A stretch of DNA of 64,000 nucleotides from Pseudomonas sp. ANT_J12 (GTDB taxonomy: Bacteria > Pseudomonadota > Gammaproteobacteria > Pseudomonadales > Pseudomonadaceae): assembly GCF_008370045.1 (NCBI RefSeq), contig NZ_VOBN01000010.1, positions 156,029 to 220,028 on the forward strand, in the 5' to 3' direction. Positions 33,458 through 40,822 of this stretch are shown here, piece after piece. Every line of letters begins with the position of its first letter. Within the stretch, counting starts at the first letter, position 1. Under the pieces are notes generated by a model. It was not told the origin of the DNA and searched no databases. It worked only from the letters and a program-made list of their open reading frames with translations. The translations under genes and the position numbers were made by a program.

Positions 33458-34654
33458 TCAGGCCTCACTCAAGGCCGGGCTGCGCAGGCGGAGATGGCTG
33501 CACACCACCAGCCCGATGCTGCTCAGGACGATGAAGGCGAGTGCCAGCGTCAGTTGCAATTCGAAGGGACTCAGGCTGATCAGGGCGCTGATCAGACCGC
33601 CCGAGACGAAGATCAGGGAACTGCCGGCTGACGCCGAGGTGCCGGCCATTTCCGGAAAAACGTCCATCGCCATCGAAGTGGCGACTGGCCGGGCGATGGT
33701 GGTGCCGGCGGTGCAGATGATCATCGGGACCAGTACGGTGAAGGTCGACAACCCCAGCCACGCTGAAAGCACCAGCATCACCAGGCCCGAAAAGAGGATC
33801 AGGCCCAGGCCCACGACGATCTGCGTAGTGGGTGCGATCCGGCCGCCGAGAAACCGGGCGACGATGCCGCCGATGATGTAGGCCAGGCCATAGAGCAGCA
33901 GGATCAGCGAAAATTCGTAGGGCGTGAGGTGCAACTGCTCCATGAAAATCAGCGGCGAAATGACGATGAAGGAAAAGTGGCAGGCAAAGGCGATTGAGGA
34001 GATCAGCCAATACCCCATGAACCCGGCATCGCGGTAGACCAGGCGGTATGACTGGGCGATGCTGCGCCGTATGACGTTGGCGGGACGCTGGTTTTCAAGA
34101 AACAGGCAGGCTTTCAGAAACACCGCGCCGGCCAGGACGATGAAGATCACAAAGCTGCCGGGCCAGTCCATGGCTTGTTGCAGCAGGGTCCCGGCCAGAG
34201 GCGAAATGGAAATGCAGATGCCGCTGGCGGTCACCAACAGTATCCGCAAGCGATCCCGATCCTTGCCTTCGAACAGGTCTTGCACCAGGGCTTGCGTGAG
34301 CACGAAGCAGCCGCAGCCGACAGCCTGGACCACACGGAACAGCAGGAACCAGGAATACTCGGTGGAAAGCATGCAACCCGCCGCGCCGATGATCGCAACG
34401 GCCATTCCGGACAGCAGCAGGCCTTTGCGCCCAATGATGTCCGACAACGGCCCGATCAGCAGTTGAGACAGGGAGATACCGACGGCGAACAGGCTGATGG
34501 ATAACGCAATGTCGGTCGGGGTGGTCTGAAAGTGTTGGGCCAGTGCCGGAAACGACGGCAACAGAACATCCAGCGGAAAGACCCCGAGCAACACCATGGT
34601 CATTAACAGGATGACGGCGGCACGTCGTTTATCAGCAGGTTTTCCTTCATCCAT
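33458..34654 (-). CDS. MFS exporter, Bcr/CflA-type, in the peptide-oxidase cluster
   Basis: A 398-residue transporter with twelve predicted helices. The first helix contains the Bcr/CflA-like LDVLLPSFPALAQHF; MFS motif A is GPLSDIIGRKGLLL. This drug:proton antiporter group includes bicyclomycin and chloramphenicol exporters. It is the last gene of a minus-strand operon and its start overlaps the end of the AurF-like gene by 8 bases. Exporting the product of that cluster, or giving self-resistance to it, is the simplest reading. Its substrate is unknown. Confidence 0.88.
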   Translation of the reverse strand: MDEGKPADKRRAAVILLMTMVLLGVFPLDVLLPSFPALAQHFQTTPTDIALSISLFAVGISLSQLLIGPLSDIIGRKGLLLSGMAVAIIGAAGCMLSTEYSWFLLFRVVQAVGCGCFVLTQALVQDLFEGKDRDRLRILLVTASGICISISPLAGTLLQQAMDWPGSFVIFIVLAGAVFLKACLFLENQRPANVIRRSIAQSYRLVYRDAGFMGYWLISSIAFACHFSFIVISPLIFMEQLHLTPYEFSLILLLYGLAYIIGGIVARFLGGRIAPTTQIVVGLGLILFSGLVMLVLSAWLGLSTFTVLVPMIICTAGTTIARPVATSMAMDVFPEMAGTSASAGSSLIFVSGGLISALISLSPFELQLTLALAFIVLSSIGLVVCSHLRLRSPALSEA

Positions 34655-35612
34655 CCACGAGCCCTGCCTGTGCGAAAAGTTGCTGGTTGGCGCGCAGGTC
34701 GAAAAACCCTGCGCTGTGTAAGGCCTGGAGCGTGGCGCCGGCCCCCGAGCGAGCCCGCAGCACGGTGGCTTGCTCGCCCGTCAGCCCATCGAGAATGTCT
34801 GCGATAACGGCATTGTTCAGACCCACGCTGTGCAGGCTTGCCTTCAGCCATCGCTCATCGACTTCAAAGAACAACAGAATGATGTCCACCAGCAGTTTGG
34901 CGGTGAACGTGCGTTGACTGCTGTTCAGGGTCAGCCACAGGTAGTGGAACACTTCTGAAAAATAGCGACTGTGGCGCGCCTCGTCCGTCAGGTGATCCCT
35001 GAGCATTTCCTGGACGCTGGAGACTAGTGCATCACGGCAAACTTCGAGCAGTTCCCTGGCGATGATCGTCTCTGACACGAAACCGACCATAAACCAGGCC
35101 AGTGCCTTGTGCCGGTCCGGGGCCTGGTCCAGCAGGGCATTGAGCCGGGATATCCGCCGTGGCATCGCTGGCCGCTGGGTGATGCCGTAATGACCGGCAA
35201 CCTGCTCGGCGAGGCTGTTGGAGAACAACGCGTGAAAACCTTCATCGGTGTAGAGCTGCAAGGCCGCGGTTTTCATGCGCGGCGGGATGCTCACATCCAG
35301 CTCGCCGTGGACGATGGTTTCTACGGCGCGGTTGACGATGCGATGTTCGAGCAGGGTGGTGTAGTCGAGGAAATACACCAGGTGGTTGGCCGATAAGCGA
35401 TGGATGACCGATTGGCCCGCGGCTTCGATGCTCGGGTGACTGAGGTAGGGTAGAAAGGCTGGCGGAAACCAGTGACGGGTTTCCAGTTGCTGCTTCAGGT
35501 CCGGCGGCAAGAGGTAGGTGTGCTCGCTGGCGCGCACCGAGGCTCGGGTATCCCATTCGCCAAGGGTGAAACGCCGGGCCCAGAATTCCGGGACAGAGGA
35601 GGCACCGGTCAT
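34647..35612 (-). CDS. AurF-family diiron oxygenase
   Basis: A 321-residue protein resembling AurF/CmlI, non-haem diiron enzymes that oxidise amines to hydroxylamines or nitro groups. The seven ligands expected from AurF are found with near-identical spacing: E89 (LLEHR), E124 and H127 (TDEGFH), E181 (VSETIIA), H207, E211 and H214 (DHLTDEARH, the HxxxExxH signature). The start at 35612 overlaps the SagB-like stop by 4 bases (ATGA), and the stop overlaps the MFS gene by 8, so all three are coupled. Substrate unknown; in this context a peptide or a peptide-derived amine is plausible. The longer frame from 35681 overlaps sagB and is not favoured. Confidence 0.85.
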   Translation of the reverse strand: MTGASSVPEFWARRFTLGEWDTRASVRASEHTYLLPPDLKQQLETRHWFPPAFLPYLSHPSIEAAGQSVIHRLSANHLVYFLDYTTLLEHRIVNRAVETIVHGELDVSIPPRMKTAALQLYTDEGFHALFSNSLAEQVAGHYGITQRPAMPRRISRLNALLDQAPDRHKALAWFMVGFVSETIIARELLEVCRDALVSSVQEMLRDHLTDEARHSRYFSEVFHYLWLTLNSSQRTFTAKLLVDIILLFFEVDERWLKASLHSVGLNNAVIADILDGLTGEQATVLRARSGAGATLQALHSAGFFDLRANQQLFAQAGLVDG

Positions 35613-36685
35613 TGTTGCGGGCCCTCGTTCAACAACGCTTTCAACTCCTTGCACATCGCCTGGCCATCGCTCTGGCCGCAACCGACAAAAAACAACGGTT
35701 GTTCCGCGCTGTCTTCAAGTCCCAGCAGTGTTTCCACCTGATCGTCCGTCAGTGCCCCCGTCAGCCAGGTATTCAGGCCCAGTGCAGTCGCCACCAGTTG
35801 GAACGTCTGGGAAATATGACCGGCCTCGACGTAGGCCATTCGGTAGGCCCGGGAGTGTTGGTATTTCCACCACAGTTTGTCGAAGCGCGCACTGATGAAC
35901 AGGCCCACGGGCAAGTTGTTGATGAAGTGTTGCCCGCACAGCAACTGACCCAGCGGCGAGCCGGGCAACGGGTTGATAAAGCTCAGCGCGTGATCAGCCG
36001 GATGGTAGGCGTAGAGCCCGGGCTCCAGGCCTGTGACGTTCTGCGCCAGAAGAAACCCTTCACAGGCATTCAAGCCTCCCCCCGAAGGGCTGCTGCGGCG
36101 GGCGGCCAGGCCTTCGGCGATCGTTTCATCGACGTCGTCTTCGCGCTCTTTAAGGTAGCCGAGGGACAAATACAGCAGGTTACTGATATCGCCGAGAGAA
36201 ACCGCTTCACCGGTGAACGAGCGGCAGGTCTTGCGGCGGACCAGGGCATCGCCGAGGCTCTCGGCCGGCAACCCGGAAGGCGCGGGCAGGGCAATCATCC
36301 CGGTGGCCGCACGGTGCGCGAGATCGGCGTCGGGTGCGCCGCAGGTCAATACTTCGGTGCAATGGTCCAGATAGTGTCTCGACCATTCATGAATATTCTG
36401 CGGTATGTATTGGCAAGGTATGTTCTTGGTGCCGATATGAAAGATCTTTGATAGTTCATCCCAGCCCCAGTCTTGAGGCACTTCTATTGAAGTTGTCAGT
36501 ATTCCTGTGTTCAAGAATTGAGTGTCGATTATATTGGCGCTGTCGAATACTTCTGGATTGTCGATAAGTTGTGCAAGCCGGATTGAGTAATCCAGGTTTA
36601 GTTCGAATTGCTTGTGGTTTCTGTAATCCCAGACTATTTGCCCGGGTGTGCGAGGCAGTATGAATAGATGAGGGTTTATCTGCAT
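35609..36685 (-). CDS. SagB/ThcOx-type FMN-dependent peptide dehydrogenase
   Basis: A 358-residue protein. The C-terminal 220 residues are a nitroreductase-fold FMN domain: RRKTCRSFTGEAVS (about 150), RRSSPSGGGLNACEGFLLAQ (about 195), and YVEAGHISQTFQLVATALGL (about 290) followed by a closing PLFFVGCG. Residues 1-120 (QIVWDYRNHKQFELNLDYSI) resemble the extra N-terminal domain of SagB proteins that dehydrogenate azolines in ribosomal peptides. No YcaO cyclodehydratase is encoded nearby. Its 5' third is AT-richer than flanking genes and uses ATA codons, suggesting transfer. The Shine-Dalgarno (GTGAAG) is weak compared with that of the small ORF upstream. Confidence 0.82.
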   Translation of the reverse strand: MQINPHLFILPRTPGQIVWDYRNHKQFELNLDYSIRLAQLIDNPEVFDSANIIDTQFLNTGILTTSIEVPQDWGWDELSKIFHIGTKNIPCQYIPQNIHEWSRHYLDHCTEVLTCGAPDADLAHRAATGMIALPAPSGLPAESLGDALVRRKTCRSFTGEAVSLGDISNLLYLSLGYLKEREDDVDETIAEGLAARRSSPSGGGLNACEGFLLAQNVTGLEPGLYAYHPADHALSFINPLPGSPLGQLLCGQHFINNLPVGLFISARFDKLWWKYQHSRAYRMAYVEAGHISQTFQLVATALGLNTWLTGALTDDQVETLLGLEDSAEQPLFFVGCGQSDGQAMCKELKALLNEGPQQ

Positions 36686-36719
36686 GACGGGCGCTTCACT
36701 CTGGGCTGGGCCATGGAAA

Positions 36720-36748
36720 ACGCTGGGTAAGCCGGCACTCCCCAGCGT
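36720..36748 (-). terminator. attenuator-like hairpin between the small ORF and the sagB-like gene
   Basis: On the minus strand ACGCTGGG, a 13-base loop, CCCAGCGT, then TTTT. The 8-bp stem is perfect and begins 10 bases after the stop of the 23-codon ORF. A partial terminator here would give far more transcript for the small ORF than for the enzymes downstream, as in many RiPP operons. Confidence 0.7.
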
Positions 36749-36757
36749 CTTGTCTAC

Positions 36758-36829
36758 TTAACGGGCTTTAGGGGCAACCAGAAAAGCCAGGTTAGCGATT
36801 TTGTTGGTTTCCAGAGTAACTGCTTTCAT
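36758..36829 (-). CDS. 23-residue peptide, candidate precursor of the SagB/AurF cluster
   Basis: An unusually short ORF that begins MKAVTLETNK and ends LVAPKAR, then TAA. It has no Cys or Ser, two Thr (5, 8), two Asn (9, 13) and three Lys (2, 10, 21). Support for translation: a perfect AAGGAG (36838-36843) 8 bases before ATG, a TTGATA/TATGAT promoter upstream, and a terminator-like hairpin just downstream. The next genes encode peptide-type oxidising enzymes and an exporter. By size it resembles PqqA-type precursors, but it lacks the PqqA Glu-Tyr pair. A leader peptide with a regulatory role is the main alternative. I do not recognise a family. Confidence 0.7.
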   Translation of the reverse strand: MKAVTLETNKIANLAFLVAPKAR

Positions 36830-36837
36830 GTTTTTAA

Positions 36838-36843
36838 CTCCTT
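36838..36843 (-). promoter_or_regulatory. Shine-Dalgarno AAGGAG of the 23-codon ORF
   Basis: Perfect anti-16S complement spaced 8 bases from ATG 36829. It is the main evidence that this very short frame is translated. Confidence 0.8.
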
Positions 36844-36881
36844 GTAAGTGATAGTGAGTGCCACCGCTTGGTGACAACTCA

Positions 36882-36909
36882 ATCATAGTTTGTAATGAGT
36901 TCTTATCAA
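36882..36909 (-). promoter_or_regulatory. sigma-70 promoter of the 23-codon ORF cluster
   Basis: On the minus strand TTGATA (36904-36909), 16 bases, TATGAT (36882-36887). This would start transcription near 36875, with a 5' leader of about 45 bases. It is the best promoter match I saw in the window and lies in an AT-rich stretch. Confidence 0.65.
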
Positions 36910-36980
36910 GGGGTAAAACGGTAGGAAATATCCAGTAATTTTGTGGGAGCGATCTTTAGGTTGAAGGGTGCTTGTAAGTC

Positions 36981-36996
36981 TTATTCTTTAGAATAA
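36981..36996. promoter_or_regulatory. AT-rich palindrome upstream of the peptide cluster
   Basis: TTATTCT-TT-AGAATAA, two perfect 7-base arms, about 72 bases upstream of the -35 element. Candidate regulator site, or part of the T-rich end of the rlmI transcript. Confidence 0.4.
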
Positions 36997-37000
36997 AAGA

Positions 37001-37019
37001 TGCAGGGAAACTTCCTGCA
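37001..37019 (-). terminator. probable terminator of rlmI
   Basis: On the minus strand TGCAGGAAG pairs with TTCCCTGCA (8 of 9), followed by TCTTTTATT. It lies about 95 bases after the rlmI stop and would insulate the peptide cluster from rlmI. A second GC-rich stem (ACGGGGAG/CTCCCCGT, 37076-37099) sits nearer the stop. Confidence 0.6.
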
Positions 37020-37112
37020 CGTCTGTAGGACGGCAAGTGTAAGAAATAGAAGGATTCAGTGGGGGTAGAACGCAAACGGGGAGCCTGCTGACTCCCCGTC
37101 AAACCCGCGTAA

Positions 37113-38309
37113 TCAGCTGTTTGGCAGCAGGCGGCAGGTGATGCTCTTGATGTAGCGGGTCTCGGCGATGGCCGGGTGTACCGGATGATCCGGGCCCTGA
37201 CCGCCACGTTCCAGCATCTGGATGTTGCGATCCAGGTGACGGGCGCTGGTCAGCAGGATGTTCTGCAGGTCATCTTCCGGCAGGTGCATGGAGCACGAAG
37301 CACTGATGAGGATGCCGTCCTTGCTGAGCAGGCGCATGGCTTGCTCGTTCAGGCGACGGTAAGCGCCTTCACCGTTCTTCATGTCTTTCTTGCGTTTGAT
37401 GAACGCCGGCGGGTCGGCCACGATCACGTCGAAACGCTCTTCGCTGGCTTTCAGCTCTTTCAGGGCTTCGAAGACATCGCCTTCGACGCAGGTCATTTTC
37501 TCGGCGACGCCGTTCAGTGCGGCGTTGCGCTCGACGCCGTCGAGGGCGAAGGCCGACGAGTCGACGCAGAACACTTCACTGGCGCCGAACGCGGCCGCTT
37601 GCACGCCCCAGCCGCCGATGTAGCTGTACAGGTCCAGCACGCGTTTGCCTTTGGCATACGGCGCCAGGCGTGCGCGGTTCATGCGGTGGTCGTAGAACCA
37701 GCCGGTTTTCTGGCCCTGGATGACCGGCGCTTCGAATTTCACGCCGTTCTCTTCCAGCGCCACCCACTCTGGCACCAGGCCGAACACGGTTTCGACGTAG
37801 CGGTTGAGGCCTTCGGCGTCGCGAGCGGCGGAATCGTTCTTGAACAGAATCCCGCTTGGCTTGAGCACTTGGGTCAGCGCCGCGATCACGTCATCTTTAT
37901 GGGCTTCCATGGTCGCCGAAGCGATCTGCACCACCAGGATGTCGCCGAAACGGTCGACCACCAGGCCTGGCAACAGGTCGGAATCACCGTAGACCAGGCG
38001 ATAGAACGGCTTGTCGAACAGGCGATCGCGCAGGGACAGGGCGACGTTCAGGCGATGCACCAGCAGCGATTTGTCCAGCGGCAACTTGATGTCGCGCGAC
38101 AGCAGGCGGGCGCAGATCAGGTTGTTCGGGCTCATGGCGACGATGCCCAGCGGCTTGCCGCCGGCGGCTTCGAGGATCGCCTGGTCACCGGCCTTGAAGC
38201 CGTGCAACGGGGTGGCGGCCACGTCGATTTCGTTGCTGTAGACCCACAAGTGGCCGTTTCGCAGGCGTCGGTCGGCGTTGGCTTTGAGGCGCAGGCTAGG
38301 CAGGGACAT
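37113..38309 (-). CDS. rlmI: 23S rRNA m5C methyltransferase RlmI-like
   Basis: A 398-residue SAM-dependent RNA methyltransferase. An N-terminal PUA domain (LPSLRLKANADRRLRNGHLW...GHLWVYSNEID) is followed by the RlmI middle domain and a Rossmann core with VLDLYSYIGGWGVQAAAFGA (motif I, about residue 225), VIVADPPAF and the catalytic Cys in SASCSMHLPEDD. RlmI makes m5C1962 in E. coli 23S rRNA. Start at 38309 gives the conserved MSLPSLRLK; the frame upstream is unrelated. It is the last core gene before the accessory cluster at 33.5-36.9 kb. Confidence 0.9.
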   Translation of the reverse strand: MSLPSLRLKANADRRLRNGHLWVYSNEIDVAATPLHGFKAGDQAILEAAGGKPLGIVAMSPNNLICARLLSRDIKLPLDKSLLVHRLNVALSLRDRLFDKPFYRLVYGDSDLLPGLVVDRFGDILVVQIASATMEAHKDDVIAALTQVLKPSGILFKNDSAARDAEGLNRYVETVFGLVPEWVALEENGVKFEAPVIQGQKTGWFYDHRMNRARLAPYAKGKRVLDLYSYIGGWGVQAAAFGASEVFCVDSSAFALDGVERNAALNGVAEKMTCVEGDVFEALKELKASEERFDVIVADPPAFIKRKKDMKNGEGAYRRLNEQAMRLLSKDGILISASCSMHLPEDDLQNILLTSARHLDRNIQMLERGGQGPDHPVHPAIAETRYIKSITCRLLPNS

Positions 38310-38375
38310 GACGTCGCTCCGGAAAAAAGAGCGGGAGTATAGCGTGTTGCGCCTAAGGTTAGGTCTGCGAGTAGA

Positions 38376-38488
38376 CCTGTGGCGAGGGGGCTTGTCGGAA
38401 TGCCGCATCACCCCGTTCGGCTGCGAAGCAGTCGTTGCTTTTTGGGCCGGCTCCGCCGTCCAACGGGGGCAAGCCCCCTCGCCACAGG
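38376..38488. repeat. REPIN, type C
   Basis: CCTGTGGCGAGGGGGCTTG at the left and AAGCCCCCTCGCCACAGG at the right with about 75 bases between, in the divergent rlmI-HDOD spacer. The left unit is interrupted (TTGTCGGAATG). Confidence 0.9.
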
Positions 38489-38598
38489 AAGCCGCCTGAG
38501 CTTGGGCAATCGATGAAATTTTCGTCGATCTGCCGGCCAGTGTGTCGGATCCAACTTTATAAGGGTTAGAATCCCCGCCTGTCCCAGAGTGTGTACTT

Positions 38599-39468
38599 AT
38601 GTCCCAAGAGCTGAGTTCCGAACAGATTCAACAGTCCCTGCAAGGCATCAGCGTGCCGGCCCAGCCGCAGATCATGGTGGATCTGCAGATGGAGCAGTAC
38701 ATGCCCGACCCGGACCTGGAAGTGATCGCGAAGCTGATTTCCCAGGACCCGGGCCTCTCCGGGGCGCTGCTGAAAATCGTCAACTCGCCGTATTACGGCT
38801 TGAGTAACAAGATCGCCTCGATCCAGCGTGCGGTGAACCTGCTGGGCAGCCGCTCGATCATCAACCTGATCAATGCGCAGTCGATCAAGGGCGAGATGAA
38901 TGACGACACGATCGTCACCCTGAACCGGTTCTGGGACACGGCTCAGGATGTGGCGATGACCTGCCTGACCCTGGCTAAGCGCATCGGCTCCCAGGCCGGC
39001 GACGAGGCGTATGCGCTGGGCCTGTTCCACGATTGCGGCGTGCCGCTGATGCTCAAGCGTTTCCCGGATTACATGAAGACCCTGGAACTGGCCTACGCCG
39101 ACGCCAGCGCTGAAAACCGGGTCGTGGACACCGAAAACCGCGTGTTCAACACCAACCATGCGGTGGTCGGCTATTACACCGCCAAGTCCTGGCGTCTGCC
39201 GGAACACATCACCTCTGCCATCGCCAATCACCACAACGCCCTGGCGATCTTCACCGATGAGTCCTCGCGCAACACGCAGATGAAAAACCTGCTGTCGATC
39301 CTGAAAATGGCCGAGCACATTTGCGCGTCCTATCGGGTGTTGGGCAATCAGACCGAAGATCATGAGTGGAACAGCGTCGGGCCGTTGGTGCTCGATTATG
39401 TCGGCCTGTCGGATTACGATTTCGAGACCCTGAAACAAACGATCCGCGACCTGGGTAGCCACCACTGA
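38599..39468 (+). CDS. HDOD domain protein
   Basis: A 289-residue cytosolic protein dominated by an HDOD domain (about residues 15-215): LISQDPGLSGALLKIVNSPYYGLSN, the hydrophobic INLINAQSI, and LFHDCGVPLMLKRFP, which keeps an HD pair. HDOD proteins are putative scaffold or sensory outputs in signalling networks, usually without enzymatic activity. No receiver, GGDEF or EAL domain is fused. mutM starts 44 bases downstream on the same strand, so joint transcription is possible. Confidence 0.87.
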   Translation: MSQELSSEQIQQSLQGISVPAQPQIMVDLQMEQYMPDPDLEVIAKLISQDPGLSGALLKIVNSPYYGLSNKIASIQRAVNLLGSRSIINLINAQSIKGEMNDDTIVTLNRFWDTAQDVAMTCLTLAKRIGSQAGDEAYALGLFHDCGVPLMLKRFPDYMKTLELAYADASAENRVVDTENRVFNTNHAVVGYYTAKSWRLPEHITSAIANHHNALAIFTDESSRNTQMKNLLSILKMAEHICASYRVLGNQTEDHEWNSVGPLVLDYVGLSDYDFETLKQTIRDLGSHH

Positions 39469-39512
39469 AGATCAGCCATTGTCTGATCAATCGCGTCTGA
39501 TTCGAGAGCACC

Positions 39513-40325
39513 ATGCCTGAACTGCCGGAAGTCGAAACCACCCGCCGGGGCATCGCCCCGCACCTGGAAGGCCAGCGCGTCAGCCGGGTCATCGTGCGTG
39601 AGCGGCGCCTGCGTTGGCCGATTCCCGAAGACCTGGACGTGCGCCTGTCCGGCCAGCGCATCGTGCTGGTGGAGCGTCGCGCCAAGTACCTGTTGATCAA
39701 TGCCGAAGTCGGGACGCTGATCAGCCACTTGGGCATGTCGGGCAACCTGCGGCTGGTGGAAGTCGGCTCGCCGGCGGCCAAGCATGAGCATGTGGACATC
39801 GAGCTGGAATCCGGCCTGGCCCTGCGCTACACCGACCCACGGCGGTTTGGCGCGATGCTCTGGAGCCTCGATCCGCTCAATCACGAATTGCTGATTCGCC
39901 TGGGGCCGGAGCCGTTGACCGACCTGTTCGACGGCGAGCGTCTGTTCCAGCAATCGCGCAACCGCTCGATGGCGGTCAAGCCGTTCATCATGGACAACGC
40001 GGTGGTGGTGGGGGTGGGCAATATCTATGCGACCGAAGCCTTGTTCGCCGCCGGCATCGACCCGCGCCGTGAAGCCAAGAGCATTTCCCGGGCGCGTTAC
40101 TTGAAACTGGCGATCGAGATCAAACGCATCCTCGCCCACGCCATCGAACGGGGCGGCACTACGTTGCGCGACTTTATCGGCGGTGACGGCCAGCCGGGTT
40201 ATTTCCAGCAGGAACTGTTCGTCTATGGCCGTGGCAGTGAGCCGTGCAAAGTCTGCGGCACGGAGTTGCGCAGTGTGATGCTGGGCCAGCGCGCCAGCGT
40301 CTTTTGCCCACGCTGCCAGAGCTGA
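39513..40325 (+). CDS. mutM: formamidopyrimidine-DNA glycosylase
   Basis: Base-excision repair enzyme for 8-oxoguanine and formamidopyrimidines, with AP lyase activity. After removal of Met, the catalytic Pro and Glu are the first residues of PELPEVETTRRGI. Lys in HLGMSGNLR (about 57), GVGNIYATEALF (near 168) and the C-terminal zinc finger (CKVCG...CPRCQ, about 248-269) are all intact. Length 270 is standard. Its position before the ferredoxin-coaD block is typical for Pseudomonas. Confidence 0.97.
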   Translation: MPELPEVETTRRGIAPHLEGQRVSRVIVRERRLRWPIPEDLDVRLSGQRIVLVERRAKYLLINAEVGTLISHLGMSGNLRLVEVGSPAAKHEHVDIELESGLALRYTDPRRFGAMLWSLDPLNHELLIRLGPEPLTDLFDGERLFQQSRNRSMAVKPFIMDNAVVVGVGNIYATEALFAAGIDPRREAKSISRARYLKLAIEIKRILAHAIERGGTTLRDFIGGDGQPGYFQQELFVYGRGSEPCKVCGTELRSVMLGQRASVFCPRCQS

Positions 40326-40379
40326 TACGCGCGACGGTCTATAGTCAGTGTTCTGACTGCCTAGCCGAAGGACCGTGCC

Positions 40380-40703
40380 ATGAATTCGTTTCGAACCTTT
40401 GTCGTTGCCTTGCTGCTGAGCACCGGCCTGCCGGCGCTGGCGGCTGACAACGGCAGTGGCGACCCGCGCTACACCATCCAGAACCCACCGGCCTACGCCA
40501 TGATCGGCGACTTGCTGATTGCACGACCCTTGCTGGTCGCGGCGACGGTGATTGGTGCGGGGGTGTTTGTGGTGTCGTTGCCGTTTACCGCGCTGGGTGG
40601 CGGTGTGGGCGATGCGGGGCAGGCGTTGGTGGTCGATCCGGCGAAAGCCGCGTTTGTGCGGTGCCTGGGGTGTGTCGGGGAAGGGTTTGAGCAGCGGGAG
40701 TGA
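40380..40703 (+). CDS. small exported/membrane protein, unknown
   Basis: A 107-residue protein with a signal peptide (FVVALLLSTGLPALA, cleavage near residue 21), a polar segment, and a hydrophobic helix at about residues 45-70 (LIARPLLVAATVIGAGVFVV). The C terminus has a CLGC pair (FVRCLGCVGEGF). I recognise it as a conserved pseudomonad protein without a known role; database labels such as multidrug transporter are not supported by its size. It is downstream of mutM by 54 bases. Confidence 0.7.
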   Translation: MNSFRTFVVALLLSTGLPALAADNGSGDPRYTIQNPPAYAMIGDLLIARPLLVAATVIGAGVFVVSLPFTALGGGVGDAGQALVVDPAKAAFVRCLGCVGEGFEQRE

Positions 40704-40712
40704 GCTTTAAAA

Positions 40713-40799
40713 GCTTCGCGGGCAAGCCTCGCTCCTACAGGGATCGCGCTAATTCATGATTGGCGCAAGACCTGTAGGAGCGAGGCTTGCCCGCGAAGG
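40713..40799. repeat. REPIN, type A
   Basis: CTTCGCGGGCAAGCCTCGCT at the left and its reverse complement ending GCCCGCGAAGG at the right, between convergent genes. Confidence 0.9.
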
Positions 40800-40822
40800 C
40801 GCCCTCACAGACGCCAAAGGAA

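Noticed and set aside
36334..36567. 77-codon plus-strand ORF opposite the sagB-like gene
   Set aside because: Antisense to a supported gene; Cys/Arg-rich composition without a family.
33458..36829. Pseudomonas virulence factor (pvf) or fluopsin-type gene cluster
   Set aside because: pvf carries an NRPS and other partners beside its N-oxygenase, and fluopsin genes are a different set; neither includes a SagB-like gene with a 23-codon ORF.
36956..37207. 83-codon minus-strand ORF between rlmI and the peptide cluster
   Set aside because: Starts inside rlmI in another frame, contains both predicted terminator stems and no conserved motif.
40380..40703. Multidrug transporter
   Set aside because: Only 107 residues with a signal peptide and one clear helix; no transporter fold can be supported.
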